This document shows positions 20,471 to 32,015 of a stretch of DNA of 64,000 nt, in pieces. Both the position numbers and the translations under genes were made by a program. Origin of the DNA: Moniliella sp. 'wahieum' (Eukaryota; Basidiomycota; Moniliellomycetes; Moniliellales; Moniliellaceae); NCBI GenBank assembly GCA_003971905.1, contig RSEE01000072.1, forward strand, positions 124,001-188,000, read 5' to 3'. The number at the start of each line of letters is the position of its first letter. The first letter of the stretch is position 1. The notes under the pieces are model-generated. The model ran no database searches, was not told where the DNA came from, and saw only the letters and a program-made list of their open reading frames with translations.

Positions 20471-23400
20471 ATGCTCGACCGACCCGCCCCGGCTGCTGCT
20501 GGCATTGGTGTGGGCGTTGGTGGTGGTGGCGATGGCGATGGCGATGGAGGTGGCCGTGGTGATGGCCGTGCGGGCGGGGGCGGAGTGGCAGCCGTGTGGT
20601 CTCAACCGCCTCGTCGTCCGCTGCGACCGCGGCGCTGCACGTGGCCGACGCCGACGAGGCTGCGCTGGATGAGCTGAAGCGGTACGAGAGTGTACGTATA
20701 CTACTGTCTGCTGAGGTCCGGCGGTTGGGTGGGGGATGGTAGGCACGTTGGTGGCGAACGTGCTAAACGCTAACCCGCCTCGGGCAGTTCTCCACGGTCG
20801 ACTGGCTGGTGGATGGGGCGCGAGAACGTGCTCGTCTGGCTCGCGATCGGGCGCACCTGAACAGCTCTGTGTGGGGACCGAGTCTTGCGCCGCGGGAACG
20901 GCCGCCGCGCTGGTGGCCCACCCACCTACTTGGTGCGCGTCGCTTGTGGGCCGGCTGGCGTCTACTGCTGGGCTCGCTGCTGGCCATGATGGACAATGGG
21001 GTGGTGATCCTGGCGGGCGCGGTGGTCGGCTGAACATGGCTGTGATCAGTATCATCTCCGAGTGGTTGTCTGACCTGAAGCAAGGACGGTGTACGCAAGG
21101 TTGGTGGCTCAATCGTAAATTCTGTTGTTGGGAGATGCACGACGATGGTGGGGCACAGCATGTGCTCCGTCCCCTCCCTCAAGTCATCTCCATTGCTCCG
21201 CTTCTAATGCGACGGCGTCTGCGTCTGCGACCGCGTCGGCGACCGCCTCAGCCGCCTCTGACACGCTCACTGCTACCGCTGCCCGTGCGGTGCGCCACGC
21301 CTCGCACGCAGCTACCTTCTACGCGTCCCTCTTGCCCAGGGCGACCAAGGACGAGATGGCCGAGGCGTGTCCCTACTGGGTCCCCTGGTCCAGTTGGTCG
21401 CTCCCAGCTTGGATCATGTACATTGGTACGGCGACGGCGATGGCTTGGCTTGCCGCCTCGTTGGTTCGTACTTTTGCCCCCTACGCCGCGGGCAGTGGAA
21501 TCAGTGAAATCAAGTGCATGATTGTCGGCTTTATCATTAATGGCTTTTTGGGCGTATCAACCTTTGTGATCAAGAGTCTGACTTTGCCGCTGACCATTGC
21601 TTCGGGATTGAGCGTGGGCAAGGAAGGCCCGGCGGTTCACGTGGCTTGTTGTGTGGGCAACATTGTGTCCAACTTGTTCCAGCGCGTTCGCAACTCCCAA
21701 ACCAAGGTCCGCGATATCCTCAGCGCAAGTAGCGCTGCCGGTGTCGCTGTCGCTTTTGGCTCGCCCATTGGCGGGTACTGTTTGCTTTGGAGGTACGTTG
21801 CTGTGGTTGCTGGAAACCCTGACCCTTCTCCTTCCTACCCGCTCTTGGGGCTGTTGTTCTTGTTGTTGGTTGTATTTTGTCGTGCGGGCCCAACTGACTT
21901 GACATATAGGAAATGACGGCCGTCTTCCCTGCCACCACCATGTGGCGTAGCTTCATTTGTGCCCTGGCTTCGACCGTGACGCTTTCGTTCATGAACCCCT
22001 TCCGGACAGGCAAGCTGGTTTGTTCCAAGTGTCGTATGACCGGGACTGGCACTACTTTTGAGGTGGTGTTTTACCTGCTGATTGGCGTGTTTGGTGGCTT
22101 GTATGGGGCCTATGTAATCAAATACAACATGCAAGTACAAGCCTTCCGACGCCAGCATCTCGCCCAGCACGGTGTGGCCGAGGCGGCGCTCTTGGCGGGC
22201 TTAACGGCCACCGTGGCCTACTTTAACAAGTTCCTCCGGATCGATATGAGCGAGTCACTGGAAATCTGTTTCGGGAATGCGAGGGGGGCGGGGACTATGC
22301 GGGGCTGTGCCAAACGTCGGAACATGGTGGATGGTCAACTCGCTGCTGCTTGCGACGATCGTTCGGTTCGTGTTGGTCGTGCTCTCCTACGGCGCCAAGG
22401 TGCCTGCTGGGATTTTCATTCCGTCCATGGCGATTGGCGCTACGTTTGGTCGGATGGTAGGCATCCTAGTCAAGGCATTACAATCGGCCTGGCCTAGCGC
22501 TCCCTTTTTCTCCGTGTGCCACCCGGACGTGCCCTGCATCACCCCGGGCACGTACGCCTTTCTCGGTGCGGCGCCGCCTTGGCCGGCGTCACACGCATCA
22601 CGGTCGCCGTGGTGGTGATCATGTTTGAGCTGACTGGCGCGCTCACCTACATCCTGCCCACCATGATCGTCGTGATGGTGAAAAGGGGTGGCAGACTGGA
22701 TTCGGGGGGGTCGGACCAAACGATTCGGCTGAACGGTTACCCGTACCTAGAAGACAGCCACGAAGTCGGGGACACGACGGTACAAGATGCCATGACGGCG
22801 CACCCGATCTGCCTGACGGCCGTGGGCGAGACGGTTGGTTCGCTGGAACGCAAATTGGCGCAGGGCGAGTTTAAAGGGTTCCCCGTCATCGCAAGCGAGC
22901 AGGACTCGACCTTGGTCGGCTACCTAGGCCGAACCGAGTTGCGCTACGCACTGGCCAAGGCCCAACGCGACCGCATCATTGCCCCCGATGCCCAGGTCGA
23001 CTTGACGCCCGGTACGCAGCCCGCGTTAGCCGAGGACGAGGAACGTGTGCCGTCCGGCGCGCACGCTTCGGCTCAGCGCTCACCGCAGCGCCCACCGCAC
23101 TCCCCTTCCTTGACCCAGGTGCAGGTGGAGGCTCCGGTGCAGGCGGAAGATGAGGAGCAGGAGGGTCTGATGGCCGGGCAAGAAGAGGTGTTGGTGGCGC
23201 GGCGGGTGGACCTGGGCGCGTGGGTGGACATTGCACGGTTGGTAGTACCGAGTGCGATGCCGTTGGCGGTGGTGCGGGACCTGTTTACCAAGCTGGGTCC
23301 GCGGGTCATCCTCGTGGTCGACAAGGGCCAGCTGCAAGGGCTGGTGACCATCAAGGACCTGCTCAAGTTCTCGGCCGTGCACCGCCGCCGGACAGAGGGG

Positions 23401-23559
23401 GAGGAAGGGCAGGCAGAGTGGGAGGGCGTGGTGACTGAGCGCTGCACGGGCGGCGTTGGCTCGAGCGCGCGCACGCATGGTATGGCGGGCGTCTGCGTGG
23501 CCGTCGCGGCGGCGGCGGTATGGCGGGTATGCGCAGGCAGCACCAGAGGTGGTGTTTGA
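20471..23559 (+). CDS. CLC-family chloride channel/antiporter with C-terminal CBS pair
   Basis: A voltage-gated chloride channel or Cl-/H+ exchanger of the Gef1/CLC-3 type, probably in Golgi/vacuole membranes, where it supports organelle acidification. Exon 1 ends ADADEAALDELKRYES before the intron 20692-20787 (GTACGT, CAG). Exon 2 starts FSTVDWLVDGARERARL and has the first membrane region and ISEWLSDLKQGRC. The selectivity motifs are GSGISEIK (family GSGIPE, with S for P), LSVGKEGPAVHVACC with the gating glutamate, and KVPAGIFIPSMAIGA. A second intron (21793-21909, GTACGT, TAG) precedes EMTAVFPATTMWRSF. A CBS pair follows at about 22770-23390 (VQDAMTAHPICLTAVG; PLAVVRDLFTKLGPRVILVV). The start is unresolved: upstream of exon 1 the frame is blocked at 20560, so 20471 is a guess. 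Several frame changes are present. Confidence 0.87.
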
Positions 23560-24606
23560 GGCGGCGGCACACAAGACGAAGACGAAGACGAAGAGCAGGA
23601 GAGTTATCCCCTCCCTGCGCGTGGCTCGAGCCGAGCGAGCTTTGTGCTGGGCGAGGAGGATCCAGTCGAGTAGCCCAGCCCCACTCACATTTCCCTATTT
23701 GCCGTTTCGCCTTTGTCCTGTTCGCCTCTGACCCTATTCCCCCTGTCCGCTCCTTTCCCAAACAAGCGTCGCATGAACACGCGAGAACTGCCCAATCGAG
23801 GCTGCTGCGCACGGACCGCCCGTTGAGATAAAGATTAAATAGCCCGGCTGAAAGTATCAGTGGCGCGTTGGCGTGCGGGGGCCATGTAACCTGCACCGCA
23901 TCCCCCCGATACGACAGCACTGATTAATGGTTGATTGATCTGGCCCAGATGATACGCGGCCCTGGTCCGCCAAATTTGCCGCCGCAGCCTATCTATCTCG
24001 TCGGCATCGCTCTCATCGATCATCTCTCGGCGCCTCCCGCTCGGCCACTCGCTCGCCCGCCATGCCCATCCCCATCTTCGCCGCCCCGCGCCATCCCAAT
24101 CCCATCGCCCCCTCTCAGCGCGCAGTGCTCTGCCGTGGCTCGCGTCCCACAGTCCGTAGCCACACGCTGTCATAGTACGCTCCACCCGCTTCCGTGGCGC
24201 ACGTGGGCGATGAGGCCTACGGAGGCTGGTCGGGGCCGGATAAACGATCGCTGCGCGCTAGCAATCTCTGGCAGTTACTATTACTAGTTCCCACAGATCT
24301 CAGATCTCACATGCCATCCCCCGTTTCCCTGCCGAGGGTATGTGCCCTGAGGCTTGAGGAGGGCTGAGGCTCAGGCCTGAGATCGGCCTGAGGCCTGAAC
24401 GATCAGCCTGAGAGATCAGCCTGATCGAGATGGGTAGACCCAGTACCCATAGTCGGCCCGGGGGCCGTGCTTGCCTGCTTACGGTTATTGTTGCACGCCA
24501 ACCCGCTCGATTGCGATTTAAGTGCACCGATCCACCCGTCCTCCTCCCATCTCCTGTGCCTCGCGTGTGCCCATTCGCATTCGCATTCGCATATGTCCGC
24601 CACGCC
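23560..24606. other. Intergenic region with CTGAGGCCTGA-type palindromes
   Basis: Sequence 24330-24430 is packed with repeats of TGAGGCTTGAGG, CAGGCCTGAGATC, GGCCTGAGGCCTGA and GATCAGCCTGAGAGATCAG. The same family of short palindromes reappears at 33209-33258 and, shorter, at 57000-57015. A run of GATCTGGCCC/ATCGATCATC lies at 23930-24030. No gene is recognised. Confidence 0.45.
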
Positions 24607-26950
24607 ATGCTCCTCTCTGCCACCCGTACCCGGACCCGCATCCGTCCCCACCCGTTCCCTCTCTCTCGCCCGCCCTCTCGCCCGCCCTCTTGCCCGCCCT
24701 CTCGCCTTCGCGCCGTGCACACCGCACCTCCCACGCCCCCTCCCACACCCGCCTCTACCTCGGCCGCACGCTCTTCTTCCTCCCGCTCGTCCTGGGCGTC
24801 ACCTACCTCTGTCTCCCGCCGCTGCGCACCGAGACGGAGAGCACGAGCACAACCAAGACCAAGACCAAGACCACACGACCGACACGGACGTTGAGGACGG
24901 CTACGTGCCCTATGCGCAGCGTGCGCCTCTGCCTCCGCTCGCGCGCCGAAGCAAGGCAGACATTAGCACGTTAGCCCAAGCGCACCTCATGCCGCAGTAC
25001 GAAGAAAAGGTGCCGGACCTACTGGACTCGAGGGGCGGCCGTACCGCTCTCTATCCTGGTCGGACTTGCTGGGAGGTACGTGGTGTTTAGCGTGTGCTCC
25101 TTCCCGTCCTTGATCGATGCCGCGCCCGGACTGCTCGATTGGGCGTTTTCGTCCTCGGTGCCGCTGGTCAAGCCGTGGCCGAGTGGGTGGTGCGCAAGAC
25201 GTTTTTCAAGCAGGTGCGTCTCCTCCCCTCCTCTATACAGAAAGTGAAAGCAAAGAAAGAACAGTAAGAACAGAGCAGTGTGCTAACCCCCCTTCTTCCT
25301 CCTCTTCTCCTCCTCTTCCTCTCCTCTTCTCTCCTCTTCTCCTCCTCCTGCCCTCCACAAACCAGTTTGTCGGCGACGAATCGTCGGACGAGTGCATTCC
25401 GCTGATCCTCAAGCTGTCGCAAGAAGAGCAAGCTACCCTGTTTGCACTGAGCGTCGAAGCGATCAGTAACTTGGATGGCACCGTGCCGATTTGGACCAGA
25501 TGATTGCGCAGGCCAAAGGCCAGAGTCCGCCTTCCCAGCCGAGCAAACACATCTACACCAACGTGCTCCAAGAGCTTGCGGACAGCGTGACGGTAGGAGC
25601 GCAGATTGTCAAGCAGGACGATTGGCGGTCCATGTCGGATCCAGAGAAGCGGGCGTTGCTCCAAGCGCGCCCGGCACGGTACGGGAGCGCCTTGGTGGCA
25701 ATCAAGTTGTCGGGCATTTTGCGTGACCCATCCGTGTTGGTTCGTGCGTCGCAAACGCTCGTTGCGCCCGACCAGTTCACCTCCAAGCAAGGTCTGGTCT
25801 TGCCTTCGTTTGCGATCAATGCGCCGCCCGGATCGGGCGGCAAGGGCGCCGGGTTGCCCTTGCCGTTGAGCCAGTTGTCGGAACAAGATGCCGAGCGATG
25901 GCGCAGCTGTGGGAAGGCGCACGGCGGCTGTGTGCGCATTCCCAGCGCTGGACCGACGGTGCGACTGATCATTGATGCCGAGTACACGGCCATGCAGCCG
26001 GCGCTGGATGCCATCTGCGAAGGCTTGCAGCGCGAATTCAATCGTATCCCCACGTCTGCCGAAGCAGAGGCGCGGGTGGCGGCGCCGGAGGACAGTTGGT
26101 CCGTGGGCCTTTGGTGTTCAACACGTTCCAAGCTTACCTCCGGCGTACGCCCATGTACTTGGCCGCCTCGTTGGAGCGCGCGCGGCGAACGGGTACGCGT
26201 TGGGGGTCAAGTTGGTCCGCGGCGCATACTACGATCAGGAAAACATCAAAGCCGGCTGTCCGGCAATGGGCTTGGACAGTGAAACGTACCATGCTCAACT
26301 GCTCGCTGTGCATCGCGCGTTGGGACGGAGGTTGTTGCCGCCGCCCGATCCGGCGGTCGAGTCGGACGGGTGGGCATCGCCAATTTGGCCGACGAAGCGG
26401 TGACGGATCGGTCGTACGACGGATGCGCACTGGCACTAGTGGATCTGCTGGCGCAGGACATGGCCGCCTCTTCGTCGAAGGGCGACGTAGCCACCTCCTG
26501 GCCCCACTCTCAGTGTCATATTTGCCTCGCACAATTGGCAGACAGACATGAAAGTGCTTCGTCGGATGGTGCAGCGCGGGCTGCTCGTGCCGACGCGCAG
26601 CACCCCAAGGCAGGCGACACGGACGAGGCGGAGCGCGACCTGGTCGGACTGGAGGTGGCGCCGGGCGTGCGTGGGCGGGCGATGTTTGGCCAGCTGTATG
26701 GGATGAGCGACGTGCTGACGCAGCGCATGACCGCGGCGTTTGATCCGGCCAGCGGGGGCGAGGGGCCGCACATGGTGCTCAAGTACGTGCCATATGGACC
26801 GCTGGCGCTCGTCATGCCCTACCTCGTGCGCGGGCGATCGAGAACAAGTCTGTCCTCCAGACGGTGGGGGGGGCGGCCGCCCGCAGCGGTGGAGGAGCGC
26901 ATGCTGCTGGCCGCGAGGTGCGTGCGCGGCTCAACCCGCTGGGGGGGTGA
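24607..26950 (+). CDS. PUT1: Mitochondrial proline dehydrogenase
   Basis: A FAD-dependent inner-mitochondrial-membrane enzyme that oxidises proline to pyrroline-5-carboxylate, the first step of proline use as a nitrogen source. The ATG at 24607 begins a presequence MLLSATRTRTRIRPHPFPLS with a later SRLRAVHTAPP. After frame changes a membrane-like segment LYLGRTLFFLPLVLGVTYLC and KADISTLAQAHLM follow. An intron lies at 25214-25365 (GTGCGT, CAG), after which come FVGDESSDECIPLILKLSQE, LVAIKLSGILRDPSVLVRAS, LIIDAEYTAMQPALDAICEG and PLVFNTFQAYLRRTPMYLAA. The flavin-barrel motif YALGVKLVRGAYYDQE and GVRGRAMFGQLYGMSDVL precede KYVPYGPLALVMPYLVRR, the conserved C-terminal element. The stop near 26948 follows a G7 run. 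GDH2, also in this window, acts later in the same catabolic route. Confidence 0.87.
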
Positions 26951-27405
26951 GGCCTCAGGAGGAGGGGAGGCCGGCGGCAATCAATCAATAAGTGTGGATA
27001 GGATACGCGCAGAGAATATAGATGTGCTATGCTTCAACCCAATCGACCAACCCTAGCGCGCAGGTGGCGGTGGCGTCGGCCGCACCGGGGATAACAGAAC
27101 AGATCGATCGATCATCGATAGCAAGCCGGCGGACATCGCAGCCGCAACCCTAGTCCACGTGACCAGGCGGCTCCCGGCGGCTGGCTCGGGCCGGGGCGGA
27201 ATGGCGGCTGGCGGCCGACGCCTCCGGCTCGCTCCGCTGGCCGGTGCGGGGAAGCCAGCCCGCCGCCCGTCCCCCGCGTCCCCGCCACGCCGCCACCGCC
27301 GCCACCGCCGCCACCGCCGCCACCACCGCCACCCCATCCGTCGCCGCTGCCGCTGCCTCTGCCTCTTCCCCTGCCAGCCCCACGTGGCCGCAGCGCCCCC
27401 TCGCC
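26951..27405. other. Intergenic region and 5' UTR of the PDH kinase gene
   Basis: It contains GATCGATCGATCATCGATAGC (27098-27121), a CCGCCA/CCACCG triplet repeat (27285-27345) and CCACGTGG about 20 bp upstream of the next ATG. No gene is seen. Confidence 0.4.
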
Positions 27406-29024
27406 ATGTCTGCGTACGTCCCTCCCGTCTCCCCCCCGCCCTGCCCTGCTGACCCCCCCCCCCCCCCCGCTCCCAGATACACCATCACCCCCCAGCTCTG
27501 GAAGCAGATCAACCACTATGCTCCTTCCGCCAGACCGGCATCTCTCTCCGCTACATGGTCCGTTTCGGCCAGAACATCAACCCCGGCTCCCTCCTCCAGG
27601 GCGGCAACTTTCTGCGCAGCGAGCTCCCTGTGCGTCTGGCCCACCGTGTCTCTGAGCTGGACAACCTGCCCCGCAGCGCCAGCGAGATGCCTTCCATCAT
27701 CCGCGTCAAGAACTGGTACGCCCAGTCGTTTGAGGAGCTGGTCCAGTTCCCCAAACCGCCCAAGCTGTCGGACGAGCTACAGGCCATCTTGGCCGCCAAC
27801 ACGGCCTTGTCCGCCGCAGCGCTCGCGGCGGCAGCCAAGCCCAACCCTTCTGTCCTGTATGGCGATGGCGCCGAGCACCTCGTCGGCGCTTACCCCGACG
27901 ACGATCCTTCGGTCCGCCCCGCGGTGCGCGCCCAAGCACAGGTGCCCAAGGAAGTGCCCGATATGAGCAAGGTCACCTGGCCGCCAGAGGTGTACGATTA
28001 CAATGAGCGTTTTACGCGCTGCCTCGAAGCTATCAAGCGACGCCACGATGCGGTGGTCACGACGGTCGCACAGGCGTGCTGGAGTACAAGCGCGCCAATC
28101 GGTACACGGCGTTGCAGGCGGACATGCAACGGTTCCTTGACCGCTTCTACCTTTCTCGTATTGGTATTCGGATCTTGATTGGCCAGCATATTGCGCTGGC
28201 TCGCAGCAGTGAGAGCTTGCACGATTCGATCACGGCGGGCAACCGGTCACTGTTGGGCCGTAATGCTCCGCCTCCGCGGTCAGCGAGACGGAAACAGGAT
28301 AAGTACCGCGAAAATTACGTCGGCGTCATCTGTACCAACACCAATGTTGGCGCAATGGCACATGAGGCGATTGAGAATGCACGGTTTGTATGTGAAGAGC
28401 ACTTTGGCTTGTTCAAAGGTCCCCCGGTCCAGCTCATCTGCCCCAAAGACTTGACTTTATGTACATCCCTTCCCATTTGAACGTGCGTCGTTTCCTTCCT
28501 CCCTCCCTCCCTCCCTTCCTTCCTTCCTTCCTTGCGCCTTGCTGGGTCAGACCGACCAAGGCAAGGGAAATGCGGTACGATATGGAAGCTGACCCCTCCC
28601 CCCCTAACCTCTGGCGCATAATAGCACATTTTATTTGAATTGCTCAAGAACTCGTTGCGCGCGGTGGTGGAGCGGTACGGGGTGGAGAACGAGGACCATT
28701 TCCCACCGATCAAGGTGATCGTGGTGGAAGGGCGGGAAGATTTGACGATCAAGATCAGTGATGAAGCCGGAGGGATTCCTCGGAGTGAAGTGCCGTTGGT
28801 ATGGACGTATACTTACACTACGGCCCAATCCGACGATTTGGACCCAGAGTTTGACCAAAGTGACTTTCAAGCGCCATGGCTGGGTTTGGGTACGGCCTCC
28901 CGCTCGCACGCCTCTATGCCCGCTACTTTGGTGGCGACTTAAAGTTGATCTCGATGGAGGGCTATGGCACTGACGTCTACTCTCCCTCAACCGTCTCTCC
29001 TCCTCGACCGAACCTCTGCCGTGA
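27406..29024 (+). CDS. Mitochondrial pyruvate dehydrogenase kinase (PDK/BCKDK family)
   Basis: A GHKL-type serine kinase that phosphorylates and inactivates the E1alpha subunit of pyruvate dehydrogenase (or branched-chain ketoacid dehydrogenase). A tiny first exon (27406-27413) joins across intron 27414-27476 (GTACGT, CAG, with a long C run) to give [18 protein letters not shown]. It continues [60 protein letters not shown] and [18 protein letters not shown] second intron (28493-28624, donor GTGCGT, TAG acceptor) holds a CCTT/CCCT microsatellite. Exon 3 has the N-box [26 protein letters not shown], and the G-box [20 protein letters not shown] followed by [10 protein letters not shown], ending STEPLP at 29022-29024. 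The short N-terminus has no obvious presequence. PDK versus BCKDK cannot be separated here. Confidence 0.88.
28495..28542. repeat. CCTT/CCCT microsatellite in PDK intron 2
   Basis: A pyrimidine-only stretch of TCCT, CCCT and TTCCTTCC units inside the last intron of the PDH kinase gene, downstream of the GTGCGT donor at 28493. Confidence 0.75.
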
Positions 29025-29724
29025 ACGCCGCGGGCGGCAGCGAGAAATACTATACGAATGCAGGACAGTCTACTGTGCGTCGGCGGGGAGGGCGGCGCAG
29101 AGGCAGAAATGCTGGAGAAGAAGGAAGCTGGGGCTAGAGGAGGAGGGGGGGGGGGCAGTGGAGAGGGGATGCAGAGTGAGTAGAAAGCAGTTGGGTCGTT
29201 GCAACTTCCCGATTCCGTTTCCCGATTCCAGATTCCAAGCACACACAGAGAGTAGAACGAGCGAGGAGACACACTGATGGTTTGACCTCATATGCTGCGC
29301 TCGCCTGTTTTAATGGGTTGCCTGACGCCCGCTAGACCACCACCACGCATCCCCCCCTCGTTGCCGAAACCCAGCTAGACGCAGGGGCGCTTACATGCAC
29401 ACACAGGTCGAAGTGGCCATACCGAGTAATTCCATGCGAGTTTTTGTCAGTTGAACGAAACGAAAGAGACACAGCTTCAACGGGTGACAGGGGAAGACAT
29501 GGCGGAGCAAAGGATGCAGCATAGCGCAGGCCGAGATATGATTGCAAAGAAAAAGACAGAGAGTGGTGCCGGGAAGAAAGGAAGTCGCCTAAGGGTGACC
29601 GGTGACGAAGCTTGAGGTGAGGGCCGGGAAGTACCGCTGGCTTCGTCTAGCTAAGAAGGACTGTTCACCAATTACTTTAGAGAAAGTGGAACTGCGGAAA
29701 CGTGGAAATGGGAAAATGCAAAGT
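29025..29724. other. Convergent intergenic region
   Basis: This is the 3' flanks of the PDH kinase gene and the minus-strand hypothetical gene. It has a run of nine G near 29150 and AGAGAGTAGAACGAGCGAGG-type purine-rich sequence. No gene is recognised. Confidence 0.35.
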
Positions 29725-30304
29725 CTAGGGCTGGGCTTGTGCCGAGGCAGACGGAGTGTCGGGCTCCGCGGCATCGGGGGAGACAGGAAGCATTTCCAAG
29801 GGGATATGATGCCGTTCGCTCTGTTGGATGACCGATGTCAAGTGCGTGTCCTGCTTGATCTGCTTGAGGTAGGACTTGGAAAGGAGATGGACAGAGGGAT
29901 GCTGAGCATCGGGGACAAGGTCATACCCAGCGCAATGGAAACTGTATACCCTCTCCAGCCAGGCAGGGGCCCGCTTGGCCGGGTCAAGTACGCACCCGCC
30001 AACGCGCCCACCAAGAGCCCCCCAGTTGGGTTTGCAATGCTCTCCGTTCCACACCATAATGAGGTCGTGCTCCTTGGGCGTGATGGAAAGGGGCACGTTC
30101 GCGTCAGGGGTCTGGTTGATGGCTCGGCGAGGCGAAGGGAAGGGGGGTGGTAAGCGCGTTGTTCGGCAGTGCGTCCCAGTTGAGCGCTGGCATGGGCGCA
30201 GCCGCGTGGGGGCCAAGCGCCCCACCAAGGCTGAGAGCCGTGTGCTGTGCCGGCGTCGGCTGCAGCGGCGTGGGTGGGGGGGACGCGACAGGGCTGGCCA
30301 CCAT
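29725..30304 (-). CDS. Hypothetical protein, possibly one short membrane segment
   Basis: I do not recognise this protein. From an ATG at 30304 it reads MVASPVASPPPTPLQPTPAQ, then a low-complexity stretch to LNWDALPNNALTTPLPFASP. After a frame change comes the only well-structured part: NVPLSITPKEHDLIMVWNGE, HCKPNWGALVGALAGAYLT, ERVYSFHCAGYDLVPDAQHP and VHLLSKSYLKQIKQDTHLTS. It ends SPDAAEPDTPSASAQAQP with a stop at 29725-29727. NWGALVGALAGAYL is glycine/alanine-rich and could be a short amphipathic or membrane helix. The protein-like blocks persist across frames, and it diverges from the makorin gene, both of which support a real gene of about 190 residues. Confidence 0.5.
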
Positions 30305-30677
30305 TGGGGAGGAGCAAGGATGGTAGGCTGCTGCTATTCGGGGGCCAACCCAGCGGCGCTGGGACGTCCCGCCTAGGCGGTCTGTGCACGCCCACCGAAC
30401 GATCATCATGCATCATGCCTCACTCTCCCGTGCTTGATGTAACCCTACGGTCACATGACCCGTCGCGCCTCTTCCGACGCACTTTTGAAAGTTGATACGA
30501 TGCGGAGTGGCGGCATGTGCAGAGGGCAGGGGGACTCTGTAACCCCCCCACCTCCTCTGCGGCCTCCTTCTCCACCTCCACCTCCACCTCCACCTCCTTC
30601 ACAGCACTTGCCATTCACTACCCCTTCCCTCCCTCTCCATCCCCCTGCGCTCGCTCTAGGACGCATCCTCAGGAGAT
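30305..30677. other. Divergent promoter region between hypothetical gene and makorin
   Basis: It holds the sequences upstream of both genes, with a CCTCCACCTCCACC polypyrimidine run (30553-30605) shortly before the makorin ATG. No separate gene is recognised. Confidence 0.4.
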
Positions 30678-32015
30678 ATGCCATCTGAGTCCCAGTCACC
30701 TCAGGCGTCGCGGGCGCCCATGTGCCGCTACCACCTCACCCCTGATGGCTGCAGGCGCGGTTCCGCATGCCGCTTCTCCCACTCCCTCCCTCCCTCCCAG
30801 TCCCATACTGGCACTGCCTCCACGTCTACATCCACGCCGCTTCTCTCAACCGCTCCTCCGCCATCTTCCTCCCAGCCTAGCTCCACCTCAAGAGAAGCAT
30901 GCACCCGCCGTGCGACGCCAAGTAATGCTGACTCTAGCACCTCACTTGGACCCAAAAAACCTTGCAGATACTTCAAGAAAGGATACTGTGCCAGGGGGGA
31001 CTCGTGTTGGTATGCCCACGACGCATCCACTCTTCCTCCCAGGTTTGTGGCCGAGATGACTGCAGCGGCAACGGATGGATATTCGTCTCCGGAGCCCACA
31101 TCTGGCCCTACGCGTCCCATGTGTTCCATCTGCTACGAGCTTCCCACCACATATGGATTGTTGTCCTACTGTGACCACATTTTTTGTCTGGATTGCATCA
31201 AAAATGGCGTGCGCGACCCCCTCCGGATTCGAACGAGCCCCTGTTGGAAGAAGAGATGGGCAACCAGAAACGATGTCCCGTATGCCGCACAGTGAGCCTG
31301 TTTGTGATCCCTTCCTCTGTTTTCGTCACGGGCAACAACAAGAAGTCCATCGTAAGTCGCTTCAAGGCCGCCACTCGTACCACGCCGTGCAAGTACTTTG
31401 AAGCGTCGTTGTCCAAACGGACTGGAGTGTTCTGTCCCTTTGCGGGTACGTTGTCCTCTTTGCTTTTTTCATCCTACTTTCTCTGTGCCGATGCAGGACG
31501 CTTACTTTCCCCCCCCCCCTGCCTCGCTTGGCCAGACCAATGTTTTTACTCGCACAAGATTGAGGGGAGCGAGTTTGTTTTCAATATGACGGCGGAAGAA
31601 ATGCTGACGCGCGAATTGCGGCATTCCTTGCTGCGTGTTCGTCGGCAACGAGGCCTCGAGGCAATTGGGTTGGGCGACTCGGTGTATGCGCAAGACGCAT
31701 CTTTGTCCCACAGCCATCGACGCATCCGGCCGTCCCAAATGCACCCGAATCCAAATCCGGCTGGCGACCGCGACGTGCTGGAGTGGGGAAGCGATTCGGA
31801 CCTGATTATTGCTGGGGAAGACGATGATGATTATGATGATTATGATGGTTGGGCCGGGTGGCGGATGTCTCCCCGGATGATATCTTTTCTTTGGAATGGA
31901 GGCAACGTCGGATGATGATGATGATGATGCGGAGGACTGGGACGAGGACGACAATGTGTATGATACATGGGACGACTACGATGTTGATTACGATGATTGG
32001 CAAGACGATGATTGA
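30678..32015 (+). CDS. Makorin-type E3 ubiquitin ligase (CCCH zinc fingers plus RING)
   Basis: An RNA-binding RING ubiquitin ligase. The start ATG at 30678 gives MPSESQSPQASRAPM, then CCCH finger 1 (CRYHLTPDGCRRGSACRFSH), a Ser/Pro linker, and CCCH finger 2 (CRYFKKGYCARGDSCWYAH). The RING reads CSICYELPTTYGLLSYCDHI, then CDHIFCLDCIK, and ends KRCPVCR after a frame change at an A5 run near 31202. SLFVIPSSVFVTGNNKKSIV is typical of makorins. A third CCCH finger, CKYFEASLSKRTGVFCPFADQ CFYSH, is split by the intron 31446-31535 (GTACGT, CAG). The C-terminus is a very acidic tail rich in D, Y and W (about 31815-32012) ending at TGA 32013-32015. Fungal makorins are often shorter, so the acidic tail is distinctive. 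Confidence 0.9.

Noticed and set aside
23560-24606. A gene in the gap between CLC and PUT1
   Set aside because: The open frames are short, arginine/proline-rich shadows of GC-rich sequence and palindromic repeats, without motifs.
25075-25081. GTACGT as a splice donor in PUT1
   Set aside because: Reading straight through gives GRYVVFSVCSFPSL, which continues the protein, so the hexamer is coding here.
31351-31356. GTAAGT as a splice donor in makorin
   Set aside because: It lies within KKSIVSRFKAATR, continuous conserved coding sequence before the third CCCH finger.
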